DNA of 59,265 nt from Bdellovibrio sp. (GCA_016187935.1 JACPIU010000039.1:1-59265), one strand, 5' to 3'. Numbered from the stretch's first letter, positions 9,801-18,556 are shown. The notes: generated by a model from the letters alone, not told the origin. Numbers and translations: made by a program.

Positions 9801-10073
9801 CAGGCCAGCGGATATGATGCCGCAACCTACGGTGCGGAGTTTATGATTCAAGGAACAACGCTTTATCAATATACCGGTAGCGGCGCTGACTGGAGCTGGA
9901 ATGCACTGGATTCAAGTAATCGGCAAATAAGTTCAAATGGTTCAAGCACCATTGAAATCGCGGTCAAGTTCTCGGCCATCTCGGCCGTTGCCGGAAACAC
10001 CGTGGCGGCGCGGGTGGTTTGCTCCAATGGAAGTTCGGATTATATGGATCGCTATTCCTTTGCATCAGAGTAA
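6816..10073 (+). CDS. Large lipoprotein with GH114-like glycosidase domain, FN3 domain and two C-terminal repeats
   Basis: The 1085-residue protein starts at GTG and has a lipobox L-L-A-A-C with Cys16. Residues about 165-600 resemble GH114 endo-alpha-1,4-polygalactosaminidase TIM barrels: the strand D-G-F-Y-V-D-V-L-D and, further on, D-G-I-L-F-E-S-F occupy the places of the usual Asp and Glu. Residues about 620-730 look like a fibronectin type III domain. Two related modules follow (about 741-915 and 915-1085). Each has N-D-F-F-x-F-I-D and G-A-E-F-M, a DOMON/CBM9-like pattern suggesting carbohydrate binding. The likely role is cutting a galactosamine-containing polysaccharide at the cell surface; the substrate is inference. 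Confidence 0.8.
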   Translation: MKYILFLCICLLLAACSKKSGQGQAAAENSSESSIPISRVDITIVQSPLKQTLAESTSDVRWIRYKITDSQARTVALSVQYSLNGSTFMTATPKNIAGHDGIENIATSSSGVVHYFAWDMFTDLGSTNRENVTLRMEAVIDATTHGQISDVTGYDFLDRKTRIHRVEKYLVFYGILNSSTIAAIKSGGYQMLIIDLNPDSSYLHTYDNLEELKKGSSLTDASDDLMILGYIAATEDPRTKLLTDVQALAIPAANSGDPHFKFKDGGGANSGPSRDPRGATAAGNQTTLASITDYDGIQEGLGYKTYYLYDNYTNLGATANPPHAYPITANRADRNAQWGGFFVNPGDPNWFSDYKQTTLAEHDTANNVYGVAGLDEIYSYFTGNGFHLDGFYVDVLDTVSPNGWSNAAADNPVQFEWCAKGTMLNYFGSGGIRGNYPSAMVIANRGLFFYYPELYGHYGLQIGQYLDGILFESFYSDNSNAALANQTYADGNKWQGMPLVMAESQRHGFKVFSLGYVNGGSATPAGPNYKNHELLLGPFDYDRYENSGPASLQSDWDIFKLEFAEIRQAGFGHYVSTIYLDTVNSFVTDALAVLYPAIAAPSFNTTAYWHKSDDSEAPYMNRAGLQYVLAGDGQVTVFWDVATGPKAPVTYQLIYGTESTLTSGTTTVNLNHTNLGNDSYNHILGGNTQKGFMSFPFAYTVSGLTNGTLYYFAVRAKGSDGQLDSNQSAGMVILRGTPNATPSASFNNMEITGEDASWAGLVSNYSGFYNPAADIPDPNTATLFNNIKISNSDHYLFIHLTTQNALTLDNDFFVFIDTDGNLTNGYAYKGIGAEFMLQAGSLYQNTAPGWNWNGLGAIQSWQAGNQKTTILALDRVKLGNPSNLSLLISHAGVDQYGIDTSQMYHESVPRASKLDYTFATYTEGQRTPTVDGTVEASWASSKGYLLDPASDSACSSDFATLNMMNDGTWLYLLVQGSIKAAIDNDFFLFIDEDNNQASGYDAATYGAEFMIQGTTLYQYTGSGADWSWNALDSSNRQISSNGSSTIEIAVKFSAISAVAGNTVAARVVCSNGSSDYMDRYSFASE

Positions 10074-10078
10074 CTAAA

Positions 10079-10888
10079 TTAAAAAAGCCAGAAGATTCCC
10101 AGTCCTGCGATGGCGTAATTTTTTACTTTGACCAGGGGACTGTCTTCGAAGACGGCGCCCTTCAAATAATCCCAACGGGCGAAAGGAATGATGGCAATGT
10201 TCCCCACGCGTTTATTCATTACGATTGCTGTTTGAAAACCACTGTATCCTCCGCGAGCACGATAGTACGGCCTGTCTTCGCGCACATATTGAGGATCGAC
10301 ACCATAATAATATTGATGGAACCTTTGATCGGCAAACATGGGACTGACGGAGAATTCGGAATTCCAATTCCATTTGGAAGGAATGGGGGTATGAATGATG
10401 TTAATATAGGGAACAGTGAATAATCCTACCGGTCTGACATAATGAAGATTGGTGGCGAAACTTTCTCTCACGGGTATTTCAAGATTAACCGCCAAACTTT
10501 TGTTTTCAGAATGCCAGAGGTAAAAAATCACCATCGGCCCAGCTTCGACGGTGTAATCCAGAGATGGCATTCCTTCCCGCGCGCGATTATTTTCACTTTC
10601 GACTCTGAGACCAAGCAGTAAACTAAGCTTAAAGGAAAATAACTTAGTACGAGTAAAGATTCCTCTTATAAAAGAAGTTTCGGCCTCAATTCTTTCAGAA
10701 GTGTAGCTGAAATAAGGCATGGGAAAAAACCAACTTTTTGCCTGATCACTTCCGCGGTAGTGATGCCCGTAAATGCTTAAAAGTCCAACACCCCATTCAA
10801 ATTTTTTATAGGGAACGTCAACATGATCTGCGATGGCATTGTGCCAGATGAGGGTAAGAAAGAAAAAAAGAAAGATCGCACGTATCAT
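10079..10888 (-). CDS. MipA/OmpV-family outer-membrane protein
   Basis: The 269-residue protein has a signal peptide (cleaved after A-I-A near residue 20) and then alternating aromatic/polar strands ending in a terminal Phe, as expected of an outer-membrane barrel. The opening W-G-V-G-L-x-x-I-Y-G-H-H-Y-R-G-S, the P-M-P-Y-F-S-Y strand and the Y-Y-Y-G-V box match the MipA/OmpV family, linked in E. coli to a murein-synthesis scaffold. Its stop codon lies only 5 bp from that of the convergent GH114-like gene. It is divergent from the alcohol dehydrogenase gene. Confidence 0.88.
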   Translation of the reverse strand: MIRAIFLFFFLTLIWHNAIADHVDVPYKKFEWGVGLLSIYGHHYRGSDQAKSWFFPMPYFSYTSERIEAETSFIRGIFTRTKLFSFKLSLLLGLRVESENNRAREGMPSLDYTVEAGPMVIFYLWHSENKSLAVNLEIPVRESFATNLHYVRPVGLFTVPYINIIHTPIPSKWNWNSEFSVSPMFADQRFHQYYYGVDPQYVREDRPYYRARGGYSGFQTAIVMNKRVGNIAIIPFARWDYLKGAVFEDSPLVKVKNYAIAGLGIFWLF

Positions 10889-11016
10889 GCTGGAACATTA
10901 CCGTAATTAATTTATTACTCATATCGTTTCATTTTTGTGTCTCATCCTTGCCATGCAGAGTCTTTTTATTAGATGATGGGGCCTTCATAGAAAAATAATT
11001 TTCAAAGGTAAATATC

Positions 11017-12066
11017 ATGATTAAAACAAATGCCTATGCTGCTCTTTCTGCAACTTCAGCACTGCAACCCTTCGAGTTGGAACGACGGTCACCGCGCTCG
11101 GATGATGTTCTGATTGAAATCGCCTATTGCGGTATTTGCCATTCCGACATCCACACCGCTCGGGGCGAGTGGGGGCCGACTCTGTATCCCTTTGTACCTG
11201 GGCATGAGATCGTCGGACGTGTGCTGGCGGTTGGAAAAAAAGTGAAGCGTTTCAAAATGGGCGATCTGGTTGGTGTCGGATGTTTCGTAGATTCCTGTGG
11301 CAAGTGCCCTAGTTGCAAATCGCATGAAGAACAGTTCTGCCTGGATCATACCGTTTTTACTTATAATAGCGTGGAGCTCGACGGTAAAACCCCCACCTAC
11401 GGCGGTTATTCTACCCACATCACAGTCCGCGATAAGTATGTTTTAAAAATCAAAAAAGGACTTCCGCTGGAACGAATCGCACCACTTTTATGCGCTGGGA
11501 TTACCACCTATTCTCCGCTCAAGCGCTATGGCACCAAGAAGGGGAAGAAAGTGGGTGTGATCGGATTAGGCGGCCTGGGCCACATGGCGGTGAAGATCGC
11601 CAGGGCCATGGGAGCGGAAGTGACCGTTTTCAGCACATCAGCTGAAAAAGAACCAGATGCCAAAAAATTGGGGGCCAAGAAATTTGTTCTCACAACCAAT
11701 CCAGAAAACTTTTCGTCCCATCGCGGGAAACTGGATTTGATCATTGACACGGTTTCTGCCAATCACGATTTGTCACCCTACCTGGGCACGCTTAAAATCG
11801 CAGGCCTGCATGTCCTCGTGGGTGTTCCGCCCAAACCGAGTGAAGTGGAAGCGATGGACCTGATTTATGGCCGCAAACACTTGGCCGGTTCTTTAATTGG
11901 CGGGATAAAAGAAACACAAGAAATGCTGGATTTTTGTGCGCGCAAAAAAGTCTTTGCGGACATCGAACTCATTTCCGCTACCGGCATTAACGAGGCCTAT
12001 GAAAGAACCATCAAAGGCCAAGTGAAATATCGTTTCGTGATTGATGCTAAAACATTTCTGCCCTAG
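11017..12066 (+). CDS. Zinc-dependent NAD(P) alcohol dehydrogenase, YahK/CAD type
   Basis: The 349-residue protein is a medium-chain dehydrogenase/reductase. Catalytic zinc ligands appear in C-G-I-C-H-S-D and G-H-E; the structural zinc lobe has C-G-K-C-P-S-C ending in E-E-Q-F-C. The cofactor fold shows G-L-G-G-L-G-H-M-A. The spacing and the E-W-G-P-x-x-Y-P-x-V-P-G-H-E stretch place it in the cinnamyl-alcohol/YahK aldehyde reductase group, which usually prefers NADPH and reduces a wide range of aldehydes. It is cytoplasmic and stands alone. Confidence 0.95.
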   Translation: MIKTNAYAALSATSALQPFELERRSPRSDDVLIEIAYCGICHSDIHTARGEWGPTLYPFVPGHEIVGRVLAVGKKVKRFKMGDLVGVGCFVDSCGKCPSCKSHEEQFCLDHTVFTYNSVELDGKTPTYGGYSTHITVRDKYVLKIKKGLPLERIAPLLCAGITTYSPLKRYGTKKGKKVGVIGLGGLGHMAVKIARAMGAEVTVFSTSAEKEPDAKKLGAKKFVLTTNPENFSSHRGKLDLIIDTVSANHDLSPYLGTLKIAGLHVLVGVPPKPSEVEAMDLIYGRKHLAGSLIGGIKETQEMLDFCARKKVFADIELISATGINEAYERTIKGQVKYRFVIDAKTFLP

Positions 12067-12083
12067 CTGAATTTATTTCGTTG

Positions 12084-12105
12084 GGCCAGAGTCTTGGACT
12101 TGGCC
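12084..12105. terminator. Hairpin between convergent genes
   Basis: GGCCA-G-AGTC-TTG-GACT-TGGCC forms a nine-base-pair stem with one bulged base and a three-base loop. It lies between the convergent dehydrogenase and protease genes. No clear T run follows on either strand, so termination is a guess from position. Confidence 0.35.
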
Positions 12106-12106
12106 A

Positions 12107-12856
12107 TTATGGGGCAGCAGTTTGCTTTCGGATATATTTCGAAACGACGCTGGCCTCGATACAATAATATTGAAGAGAGCTGGGATCGGGTTCCCAATTG
12201 ATGCCAATCAAGGTGTGGGAGTAACGGAGTTCGCTGGCGATGCAAACCAATTTCCCGTCATCATCGAAGATGGGACCGCCACTGAAACCAGGGCGCACTG
12301 GTACGCTGACTTCGAGTCTTCGTGCACCTTTAGATTCAGGAGTCGAAGGCAAGAGAAGGCGACCGGCCAAGATTTCAAAATCTTTATTGAGAGGATTGCC
12401 TATCATGTAGAGGGCGGTGTAAGGCGTCGGCAATTTTATCTTCAAGGGAAACCAATAATGAGGTTTGGTGTTTAAACGGACTATGCATAAATCGATTCCT
12501 GGTTGATCATCACACTTGATAAAAGTTGAACTATGTAAGACCGTGCCATTTCTCAGAAGGTATGTGACTTTGACTTTGGGGTTGTCTCTCAGAGGTTTGA
12601 GCACGTGAAGGTTTGAGATCAAATGGCCCTCGGCTGAGAGAAAGGTGCCGGTGCCGAAGGATTCTTGGCCGTTGGCATGCGTGAGCTGGATTTTCGCCAC
12701 ACCGTGTGCCTCTCGCGAGAGAATTTTATTGAACTTGCCAGCGACGATGCCATCACCGGGACGTTCAAAAAAATTGTCCGGTGGCCTGGGCACGAGATTG
12801 TCAGCGAATGTTGGCGGCAGCAAACAGACCGCAAAAATGAAAGCGAGGAAGAGCAT
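12107..12856 (-). CDS. Exported trypsin-like peptidase
   Basis: The 249-residue protein has a signal peptide cut after A19 or nearby. The triad is readable: His84 in S-N-L-H-V, Asp122 in G-I-D-L-C-I-V and Ser192 in G-F-S-G-G-P. The pattern resembles the trypsin_2 group of stand-alone peptidase domains; no PDZ domain is present. It probably acts in the periplasm. The gene lies 24 bp downstream of the 12881-13456 gene on the same strand, which suggests a two-gene operon. Confidence 0.88.
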   Translation of the reverse strand: MLFLAFIFAVCLLPPTFADNLVPRPPDNFFERPGDGIVAGKFNKILSREAHGVAKIQLTHANGQESFGTGTFLSAEGHLISNLHVLKPLRDNPKVKVTYLLRNGTVLHSSTFIKCDDQPGIDLCIVRLNTKPHYWFPLKIKLPTPYTALYMIGNPLNKDFEILAGRLLLPSTPESKGARRLEVSVPVRPGFSGGPIFDDDGKLVCIASELRYSHTLIGINWEPDPSSLQYYCIEASVVSKYIRKQTAAP

Positions 12857-12880
12857 AAAACCAATTTACACTAGAAAAGC

Positions 12881-13456
12881 TTAATGGCAAATATAGAAGG
12901 TGTTCTTCATATAGGAGAGTTCTTTCACCTTCGGTGTGTTGACAATCAGCAAGCGGATCGCATTATCAAAAGCATGCTCATTAAAGAATTTCAACTCATA
13001 CTTCATTTTTTCATGCTCACAAACCGTTCCTTTCACATTGGAGCAGGCAAATTTTCGAGCGATGTACTTCCAATAAAATTTTATCTTGAACAAAGAATCA
13101 AGATTTAAATATTCCGACATCTCAACTATTTTATTGTCTTTGGCCTTAAATCCAAAGACCATCGGGCCGGGGGCGGCCGGCAACTTATCATCCTCCGTAC
13201 CATCAAATTTATATTTATAAAGTTGGCAGGTATTGAGCCTTAAGAGAAGGCCCAAAAGTAAACCTGATGCGGCCGCGAATTTGCCAATCTGATCGACTTT
13301 TTCCAAATCATGGGATTCTTCGTAATACTTAATCGCCAGATCCGAATTGGGAAAGGGAGTACTATCGCTGCCTGACGGAAAATCAAAATCTGCGAGAGCT
13401 TGCCAAGATAACATACTGATAATCAGCAGAAAAAATTTCATGAGTGACCTCGACAA
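12881..13456 (-). CDS. Exported protein of unknown function
   Basis: I do not recognise this 191-residue protein. It has a signal peptide (residues 1-22, ending A-L-A), a short hydrophobic stretch at about residues 59-73 and five cysteines after that stretch, which could pair in the periplasm. It precedes the 12107-12856 peptidase gene by 24 bp on the same strand, so it could be an inhibitor, substrate or chaperone of that peptidase; this is inference from position only. Confidence 0.7.
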   Translation of the reverse strand: MSRSLMKFFLLIISMLSWQALADFDFPSGSDSTPFPNSDLAIKYYEESHDLEKVDQIGKFAAASGLLLGLLLRLNTCQLYKYKFDGTEDDKLPAAPGPMVFGFKAKDNKIVEMSEYLNLDSLFKIKFYWKYIARKFACSNVKGTVCEHEKMKYELKFFNEHAFDNAIRLLIVNTPKVKELSYMKNTFYICH

Positions 13457-13653
13457 ATAGAAAGAAATTTAACAGCACAACAAGATATATTGGAATGGCA
13501 TTAGGGGCAATGGTTAACGACAGACCCGATACTTTTTACATGAGAAAATTTGACCAGAACGACAAGAAACACACACTTCAATGATTTTGCTTATTCTCTG
13601 GATGTGGAAGATCTGCTTAAGATTTGTCACAATTTTTATCACAGGTGGGGTCT

Positions 13654-14487
13654 ATGGAAGAATTGGCAAACAAAACATGTATTCCTTGCAAGGGAGGCGT
13701 ACCTCCGCTCCCCGTGGAGGAAAGAAAGAATCTTTTGGAAAAACTGGCAATAGGTTGGGAACTCACCCATGATAATAACCATCTTTTCAAAAGTTTTAAA
13801 TTTAACGAATTTAAGACGCCCATGAAATACTCGGTAGAGATTGGGCGTTTGGCCGAAGAGCAGGGACATCATCCCGATATGACCGTTGGATGGGGCCATC
13901 TTGAGGTGGAGATTTGGACTCACAAAATCGGCTCTTTGGTTGAAAGTGATTTCATTTTGGCGGCAAAGATCGATCGATTGATGCAGAAAAAAGGTGAGAG
14001 TAAGCTGCAAAAAATTACACCATGCTTGTGGTTTGATAACCAGGCGGAAATGGCAGTAGAGTTTTATACTTCCATTTTCAAAAATTCAAAAGTGACAGGA
14101 CTTACCCGTTACGGAGAGGCCGGGGCGGAAGCTTCAGGCAGGCCCAAGGGATCGGTCATGACTGTGACGTTCCAACTGGAGGGACAAGATTTCATGGCCT
14201 TAAACGGCGGCCCAGTGTTTACTTTTTCTCCGGCAATCTCGTTGATGGTGAACTGCCAGACCCAACAGGAAATAGATATTTTGTGGAAGCGGTTATCTGA
14301 GGGCGGTCAAGTGGAACAATGCGGATGGCTTAAAGATAAATATGGTGTTTCGTGGCAGCTCGTGCCCACTATCATGGATGAGTTGTTCCAAACCGAGGAT
14401 TACCAGAAATCCGAAAGAGTGATGAAGGCCATGCTTAAAATGGACAAGATTGATCTTGCCGCTCTAAAACGCGCCTCCTTGGATTAA
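13654..14487 (+). CDS. Fusion of pterin-4a-carbinolamine dehydratase and PhnB-like VOC domain
   Basis: Residues 1-110 match pterin-4a-carbinolamine dehydratase, which recycles oxidised tetrahydropterin. The active-site signature is visible: E69, H72, H73 and P74 in E-x-Q-G-H-H-P-D, then W80, H90 and D99. Residues 120-275 match PhnB-like VOC proteins (3-demethylubiquinone methyltransferase group), with F-Y-x-S-I-F, F-x-A-L-N-G-G and the closing W-Q-L-V-P. The ATG at 13654 is chosen because AGGTGGGG lies just upstream; a TTG at 13624 lacks such a site. Each half is normally a separate protein. Confidence 0.85.
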   Translation: MEELANKTCIPCKGGVPPLPVEERKNLLEKLAIGWELTHDNNHLFKSFKFNEFKTPMKYSVEIGRLAEEQGHHPDMTVGWGHLEVEIWTHKIGSLVESDFILAAKIDRLMQKKGESKLQKITPCLWFDNQAEMAVEFYTSIFKNSKVTGLTRYGEAGAEASGRPKGSVMTVTFQLEGQDFMALNGGPVFTFSPAISLMVNCQTQQEIDILWKRLSEGGQVEQCGWLKDKYGVSWQLVPTIMDELFQTEDYQKSERVMKAMLKMDKIDLAALKRASLD

Positions 14488-14577
14488 CTGTCCGGCCTCT
14501 TTTTGAAAATTCCCAATTTGAAAATTCCGAAGTAGTATTCTCAACATTAATCTGCCATCTTTAAGATCGAGGTACAT

Positions 14578-15837
14578 ATGACGACTGAGACCGATGCCAA
14601 ACGAGTGATCGCCAACCTTCGTGAGCTAGCACGGAAAACATCCACCCCAGAGGGCGCGCAGCGCGTTGCATGGGGTCCTGTATGGCGTGAAGCACGGACT
14701 TGGTTTAAAGCTAAGATCGCCGAGTTGGGGCTTGAAACAAAACAGGATGCTGCCGGAAATCTGTGGGTCACATTGCCCGGAGAATCATCGCGATCAATCC
14801 TTATGGGAAGCCACATCGATTGTGTTCCAAACGGCGGTTGGTTGGATGGCTGCTTCGGCGTCGTGGCGGGAATTGAAGCACTCAGGCGATATTCCAAAGG
14901 TAAAAAACCACCTGTCACGCTCAGACTGGTGGATTGGGCGGATGAAGAGGGAGCACGATTTGGCCGAAGTCTCTTTGGTTCGTCGGCGGCATCAGGCACG
15001 CTGGCCCTCAAGGATGTTGAGAACTTGCAAGACCGCCAAGGCATAAAATTGGTCGATGCCCTGGCGGAAAATGGCGTTGAACTTTCGGTTGTTCTTGAAG
15101 CCAAAAAAGCGCTTAAATCCATCGATGCCCGCGCTTATCTTGAATTGCACATCGAACAAGGGCCTGTGCTCGAATCTTTGGGGAAACCTACCGGCGTAGT
15201 TATAGGCACATTTGGAGTTGAACGGCATATGATCCGATTTACCGGACAGGCGGCACATTCGGGATCAACGCCGATTCCTATGCGTCGTGACGCCTTTTTG
15301 GCGGCGGCCCAAACTGCACTGGCCTGTCGCGATATCGGACTTCGTCATTCAAAACCAGGGGCCGGCGTGGTTTGTACCGTGGGAGTAGTGAATGTTGAAC
15401 CGAAGATTGTTACGGCAGTTCCAGGTGTGTGCGAGATTTCGCTCGACCAGCGCGCTCTCGATGCATCGGTCCTGGCCGCTATGAATCGAGAGGCCCGAGA
15501 GGCCTCCGAGCGATTTGCTAAAGAGAATGGTGTTTCCGTGGAATGGAAACACCTTTGGCATATTGAACCGCGTCCGTTCGATCCGAAGCTGCTCGCCTTG
15601 TGTGAAGAAGCGGTCCGTGAAGAAACCGGTGAGGCCACCCGCCTTCCCTCGGGACCCTTGCACGACGCCGCCGAAATGGTGCCGCTCATGCCCGTGGTGA
15701 TGATGTTCTCATCTTCTTCGCGGGGTCTCTCGCATTGTAAAGAAGAAGATACACCGGATTCCCACTTGGAAACCACCATCAGGTCATTTCAGAGGTTAGT
15801 GGATAAGACCGTGTCGTATGTGGCCCAAGTGAAATAG
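14578..15837 (+). CDS. M20-family N-carbamoyl-L-amino acid hydrolase / allantoate amidohydrolase
   Basis: The 419-residue protein has all marks of the hydantoinase/carbamoylase group of peptidase family M20: G-S-H-I-D near residue 79 and D-G near 91 for the metal site, W-A-D-E-E-G near 122 for the catalytic Glu, and E-L-H-I-E-Q-G-P near 190 for a further metal His. Members hydrolyse N-carbamoyl amino acids, ureidoglycine or allantoate in the cytoplasm using two metal ions. There are no hydantoinase or purine-catabolism genes next to it, so the substrate stays open. Confidence 0.93.
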   Translation: MTTETDAKRVIANLRELARKTSTPEGAQRVAWGPVWREARTWFKAKIAELGLETKQDAAGNLWVTLPGESSRSILMGSHIDCVPNGGWLDGCFGVVAGIEALRRYSKGKKPPVTLRLVDWADEEGARFGRSLFGSSAASGTLALKDVENLQDRQGIKLVDALAENGVELSVVLEAKKALKSIDARAYLELHIEQGPVLESLGKPTGVVIGTFGVERHMIRFTGQAAHSGSTPIPMRRDAFLAAAQTALACRDIGLRHSKPGAGVVCTVGVVNVEPKIVTAVPGVCEISLDQRALDASVLAAMNREAREASERFAKENGVSVEWKHLWHIEPRPFDPKLLALCEEAVREETGEATRLPSGPLHDAAEMVPLMPVVMMFSSSSRGLSHCKEEDTPDSHLETTIRSFQRLVDKTVSYVAQVK

Positions 15838-15861
15838 AAAGACGAAAATAAGGAGAATCGA

Positions 15862-17664
15862 ATGAAGCGATTTTTGCTTTTAAGCGCGATGATTTTTTTG
15901 ACTGTGAGTGCATTCGCAAAGGACAAAATCGTCGGTGGAGTGGATATCAATTCCCCTGGATACTTTGTCTCGCTAGTCGATTCATCGCTTCGGGATGATA
16001 ACTCCATTGAGTATTATCCTGTCTGCGGCGGGACGCTCATTCACAAAGATGGCGTGTACGTGGTTTTGACTGCTGCTCATTGCGTAGAAAATCTTACCAC
16101 CAAATTATTTGTCACCATGAAGGCCAGCTTAAGTAGCGAAATAAATCGGGATACCCTGGTCCCGATTAAGGCCATTGTGTCCCATCCCAGTTACGATAAA
16201 AACCTGATCATTAACGATCTGGCCTTGCTTATCTTGGATGAAACTTCTCCTCTGTTGCAGAATCCCGCCATTACAATAATTCCGATTCATGCTGATGCGA
16301 CGGAATTTAGCGGCCGTGAACTCACTTCGATTGGTTTTGGAAATGTCAGCTCTTATGGTGACCTCTATCTTGATCAAATGCAATCAGTGGTTTTAAATGA
16401 AGTCTTGATAGAGGAGTGCCGAAAAGGCGGCGTTGACTATCAAACAGTGGATCAAAAACAAATCTGTGCTGGCAACAAGCGACAAGGAAAAAGAGATACT
16501 TGCTTTGGTGACTCCGGAGGCCCGCTCATTTTACAGACTCCCACCGGCCCAGAGCAAATCGGGATTGTCAGTTGGGGAATGGACTGCGCTCAAAGTGAGA
16601 CTGCCGGAGTTTATACCAGACCATCGGCCTTCAGCGCATGGATCAAGCAGCAAATTGATTTGTTTACTCCCAATAGCGTGCGAATTTACACTGCTCAAGA
16701 CATGAAAACTTTTTCCAATGCATACTGCTACTCCCATAATCACACTGCCAGTGATAACACGGAAGAAGATGGGTACATGAAGGAAATGCAAGCACTCTTT
16801 CTTCTCGATAATGCAAACTATAGTGTGACAACCCAGCTCCCAGATCCGAATGATATGCGGCTCCCCCTTGATGCTTGTACTTTTAATCTTCCAAATGGAG
16901 AGTCAGTTTCTCGCTCGGTATCGCTTAAAAATAATAATGATGAAAGCGGTTACGATTTTGAGCACATTATTAAAATGGGAGAAAAAATTTTCAGTTCATC
17001 ATCGCCTCTAAAAATGGAATATAAAATTTCTTGTGTCGGCCTCGATAAGACCGATGGCCTTATTGCAAGTGTTAATGAAGATCATAGCATTAGCATTCAG
17101 ATTCCTCTCACCCCTGCCGACCGCGATGTTGTGCGCTATCAATCCTATAAATCTCATGGTGAATTGCTAAAAACGCTTCCGGCAGGACATAAAGAAATCC
17201 AGAGCTGTGGATTTAATGAGAGCGAAGTCAAATTTTATTCTTCCGCCGATGACAAACGCTTTTTTGCCCAGCTTACCGGGCCGGTCTTTAGTCACTCTTA
17301 TAATAAGTTTTATCAATTATCACTCGTTCCGCTCCGTGATGAAGTTCAACAGATTTTAATTAGCATTGCCCCCGACAAAGATAATCCCTTGAGCGGCACC
17401 ATGACCTTCACCAATCAAACCAAGGTGGATGTCTATAGCTGGCAACTTGAGTGTGAGAATCTTAGATTTGCCATCTCACCACAGACGGAACTCAAAAATC
17501 ACAGCGAAAAGTTTCTGGTATTTCGATCATCCATTGGCAGCATCCCCAAAAAACAAAGTATCACTGTCAAGGCGACCTTTGACCAAGACCTGCGTCAACA
17601 AGGCACTGAAGAAATAAACTGCACGATTAACCGCCAAGAGTCACCTTTGGAAATTATTTTATAA
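15862..17664 (+). CDS. Exported trypsin-like (S1A) protease with long C-terminal extension
   Basis: A signal peptide (residues 1-19) is followed almost at once by I-V-G-G, the mature N-terminus of S1A proteases, so there is no real pro-domain. The triad is His in T-A-A-H-C (about residue 73), Asp in N-D-L-A-L-L (about 112) and Ser in G-D-S-G-G-P (about 218). An Asp in D-T-C-F-G-D-S at the base of the specificity pocket predicts trypsin-like cleavage after Arg or Lys. Residues 285-600 form an extension with several cysteines and beta-rich sequence that I do not recognise. The 3' end overlaps the convergent DUF2156 gene by 11 bp. Confidence 0.92.
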   Translation: MKRFLLLSAMIFLTVSAFAKDKIVGGVDINSPGYFVSLVDSSLRDDNSIEYYPVCGGTLIHKDGVYVVLTAAHCVENLTTKLFVTMKASLSSEINRDTLVPIKAIVSHPSYDKNLIINDLALLILDETSPLLQNPAITIIPIHADATEFSGRELTSIGFGNVSSYGDLYLDQMQSVVLNEVLIEECRKGGVDYQTVDQKQICAGNKRQGKRDTCFGDSGGPLILQTPTGPEQIGIVSWGMDCAQSETAGVYTRPSAFSAWIKQQIDLFTPNSVRIYTAQDMKTFSNAYCYSHNHTASDNTEEDGYMKEMQALFLLDNANYSVTTQLPDPNDMRLPLDACTFNLPNGESVSRSVSLKNNNDESGYDFEHIIKMGEKIFSSSSPLKMEYKISCVGLDKTDGLIASVNEDHSISIQIPLTPADRDVVRYQSYKSHGELLKTLPAGHKEIQSCGFNESEVKFYSSADDKRFFAQLTGPVFSHSYNKFYQLSLVPLRDEVQQILISIAPDKDNPLSGTMTFTNQTKVDVYSWQLECENLRFAISPQTELKNHSEKFLVFRSSIGSIPKKQSITVKATFDQDLRQQGTEEINCTINRQESPLEIIL

Positions 17665-18556
17665 AGAGCAGGACATGTGCGGGACATAACTCCAAGGGAT
17701 GATAAGAGAGTTTTGCCTTTCTCAGGCCTTCAAGGCCCAAATCCTCTTCTCTGTTGATATACTTGTAACCGTCTGCAAGAATTATTTTTGCGGTCTCCCG
17801 ATTAATTAATTGATACAGCCCTTTATATTCTCTCATGGCCTTTTCAAAATGTACGACACAAGTTGAGGCATTGAGATGGGCAAAGATGGAGAAAGCTACC
17901 GGCCGGCCATCAATTCGAATCAAAACGCCTTTTTCTTTGAATTGCGGAAAATGCTTTAAAACGAAAGTAAGAACATTTAATTCATGAGCAAGAAATGAAT
18001 TTTTATCCAAATTATTTTGATGATAGATTGATGTGAGGACTTCAAAGCAGGCGGGAATATTTGCAGGCGTGATTGCTTCACTGGACCAATCATAACTAGT
18101 TTCGAATTGATGTAATAAGTTTCTCTTGGCCTGATATTTTTTCCCTTTCAGCAGAGCAAGATCTTCTGTTAAATAAATATAATCATCCATATCCCGATGC
18201 TCGGTTTGCTCGAAATGGGAAACAAATTCGGCATGTTTAGAAATAAATGTATTTGAAGCGCCATAAATGGCGAGTCGATAATCTAATGATTGAGCGTATT
18301 GGATGATTTTTTTTTGCAAATCCGATGGGAATTCACCGATTGGCTGCAAGAAATGTTCTTTATTATCATCGTGAGTTACTAGTTTTATAAGCAAGGTGTT
18401 TTGTAAAACGGCCCATTGATAATGATAGACTGTCTCCCATGCAACCAGACCGGGGAAAGAAAAAGCTGAAAGGCAGAATGTGGAATAATTATTGAGATAA
18501 AATTCAATGCTTTCTTTATCTTCAATAGTGATTTTTTTAAAAGTGATATCTTTCAT
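17654..18556 (-). CDS. DUF2156 / phosphatidylglycerol lysyltransferase C-terminal-like protein
   Basis: The 300-residue protein resembles the stand-alone DUF2156 family, a double GNAT-like fold related to the C-terminal domain of MprF. Typical pieces are the Y-I-Y-L-T-E-D-L stretch followed by K-G-K-K-Y-Q-A-K-R-N, and near the end Y-I-N-R-E-E-D-L-G-L-E-G-L-R-K-A-K-L-S-Y. It may transfer an aminoacyl or acyl group; the acceptor is not known. It lies 3 bp after the GNAT gene on the same strand, so the two form an operon of acyltransferase-fold proteins. Confidence 0.82.
   Translation of the reverse strand: MKDITFKKITIEDKESIEFYLNNYSTFCLSAFSFPGLVAWETVYHYQWAVLQNTLLIKLVTHDDNKEHFLQPIGEFPSDLQKKIIQYAQSLDYRLAIYGASNTFISKHAEFVSHFEQTEHRDMDDYIYLTEDLALLKGKKYQAKRNLLHQFETSYDWSSEAITPANIPACFEVLTSIYHQNNLDKNSFLAHELNVLTFVLKHFPQFKEKGVLIRIDGRPVAFSIFAHLNASTCVVHFEKAMREYKGLYQLINRETAKIILADGYKYINREEDLGLEGLRKAKLSYHPLELCPAHVLLFIK

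Noticed and set aside
14505-14533. Near-direct repeat TTTGAAAATTCC(C/G)AA twice after the PCD-VOC gene
   Set aside because: Only two imperfect units in AT-rich DNA; likely chance or simple slippage.
14547-15122. Antisense frame of 191 codons in the M20 hydrolase gene
   Set aside because: The sense strand encodes a textbook M20 enzyme; the antisense product is Ser/Arg/Pro-rich without motifs.
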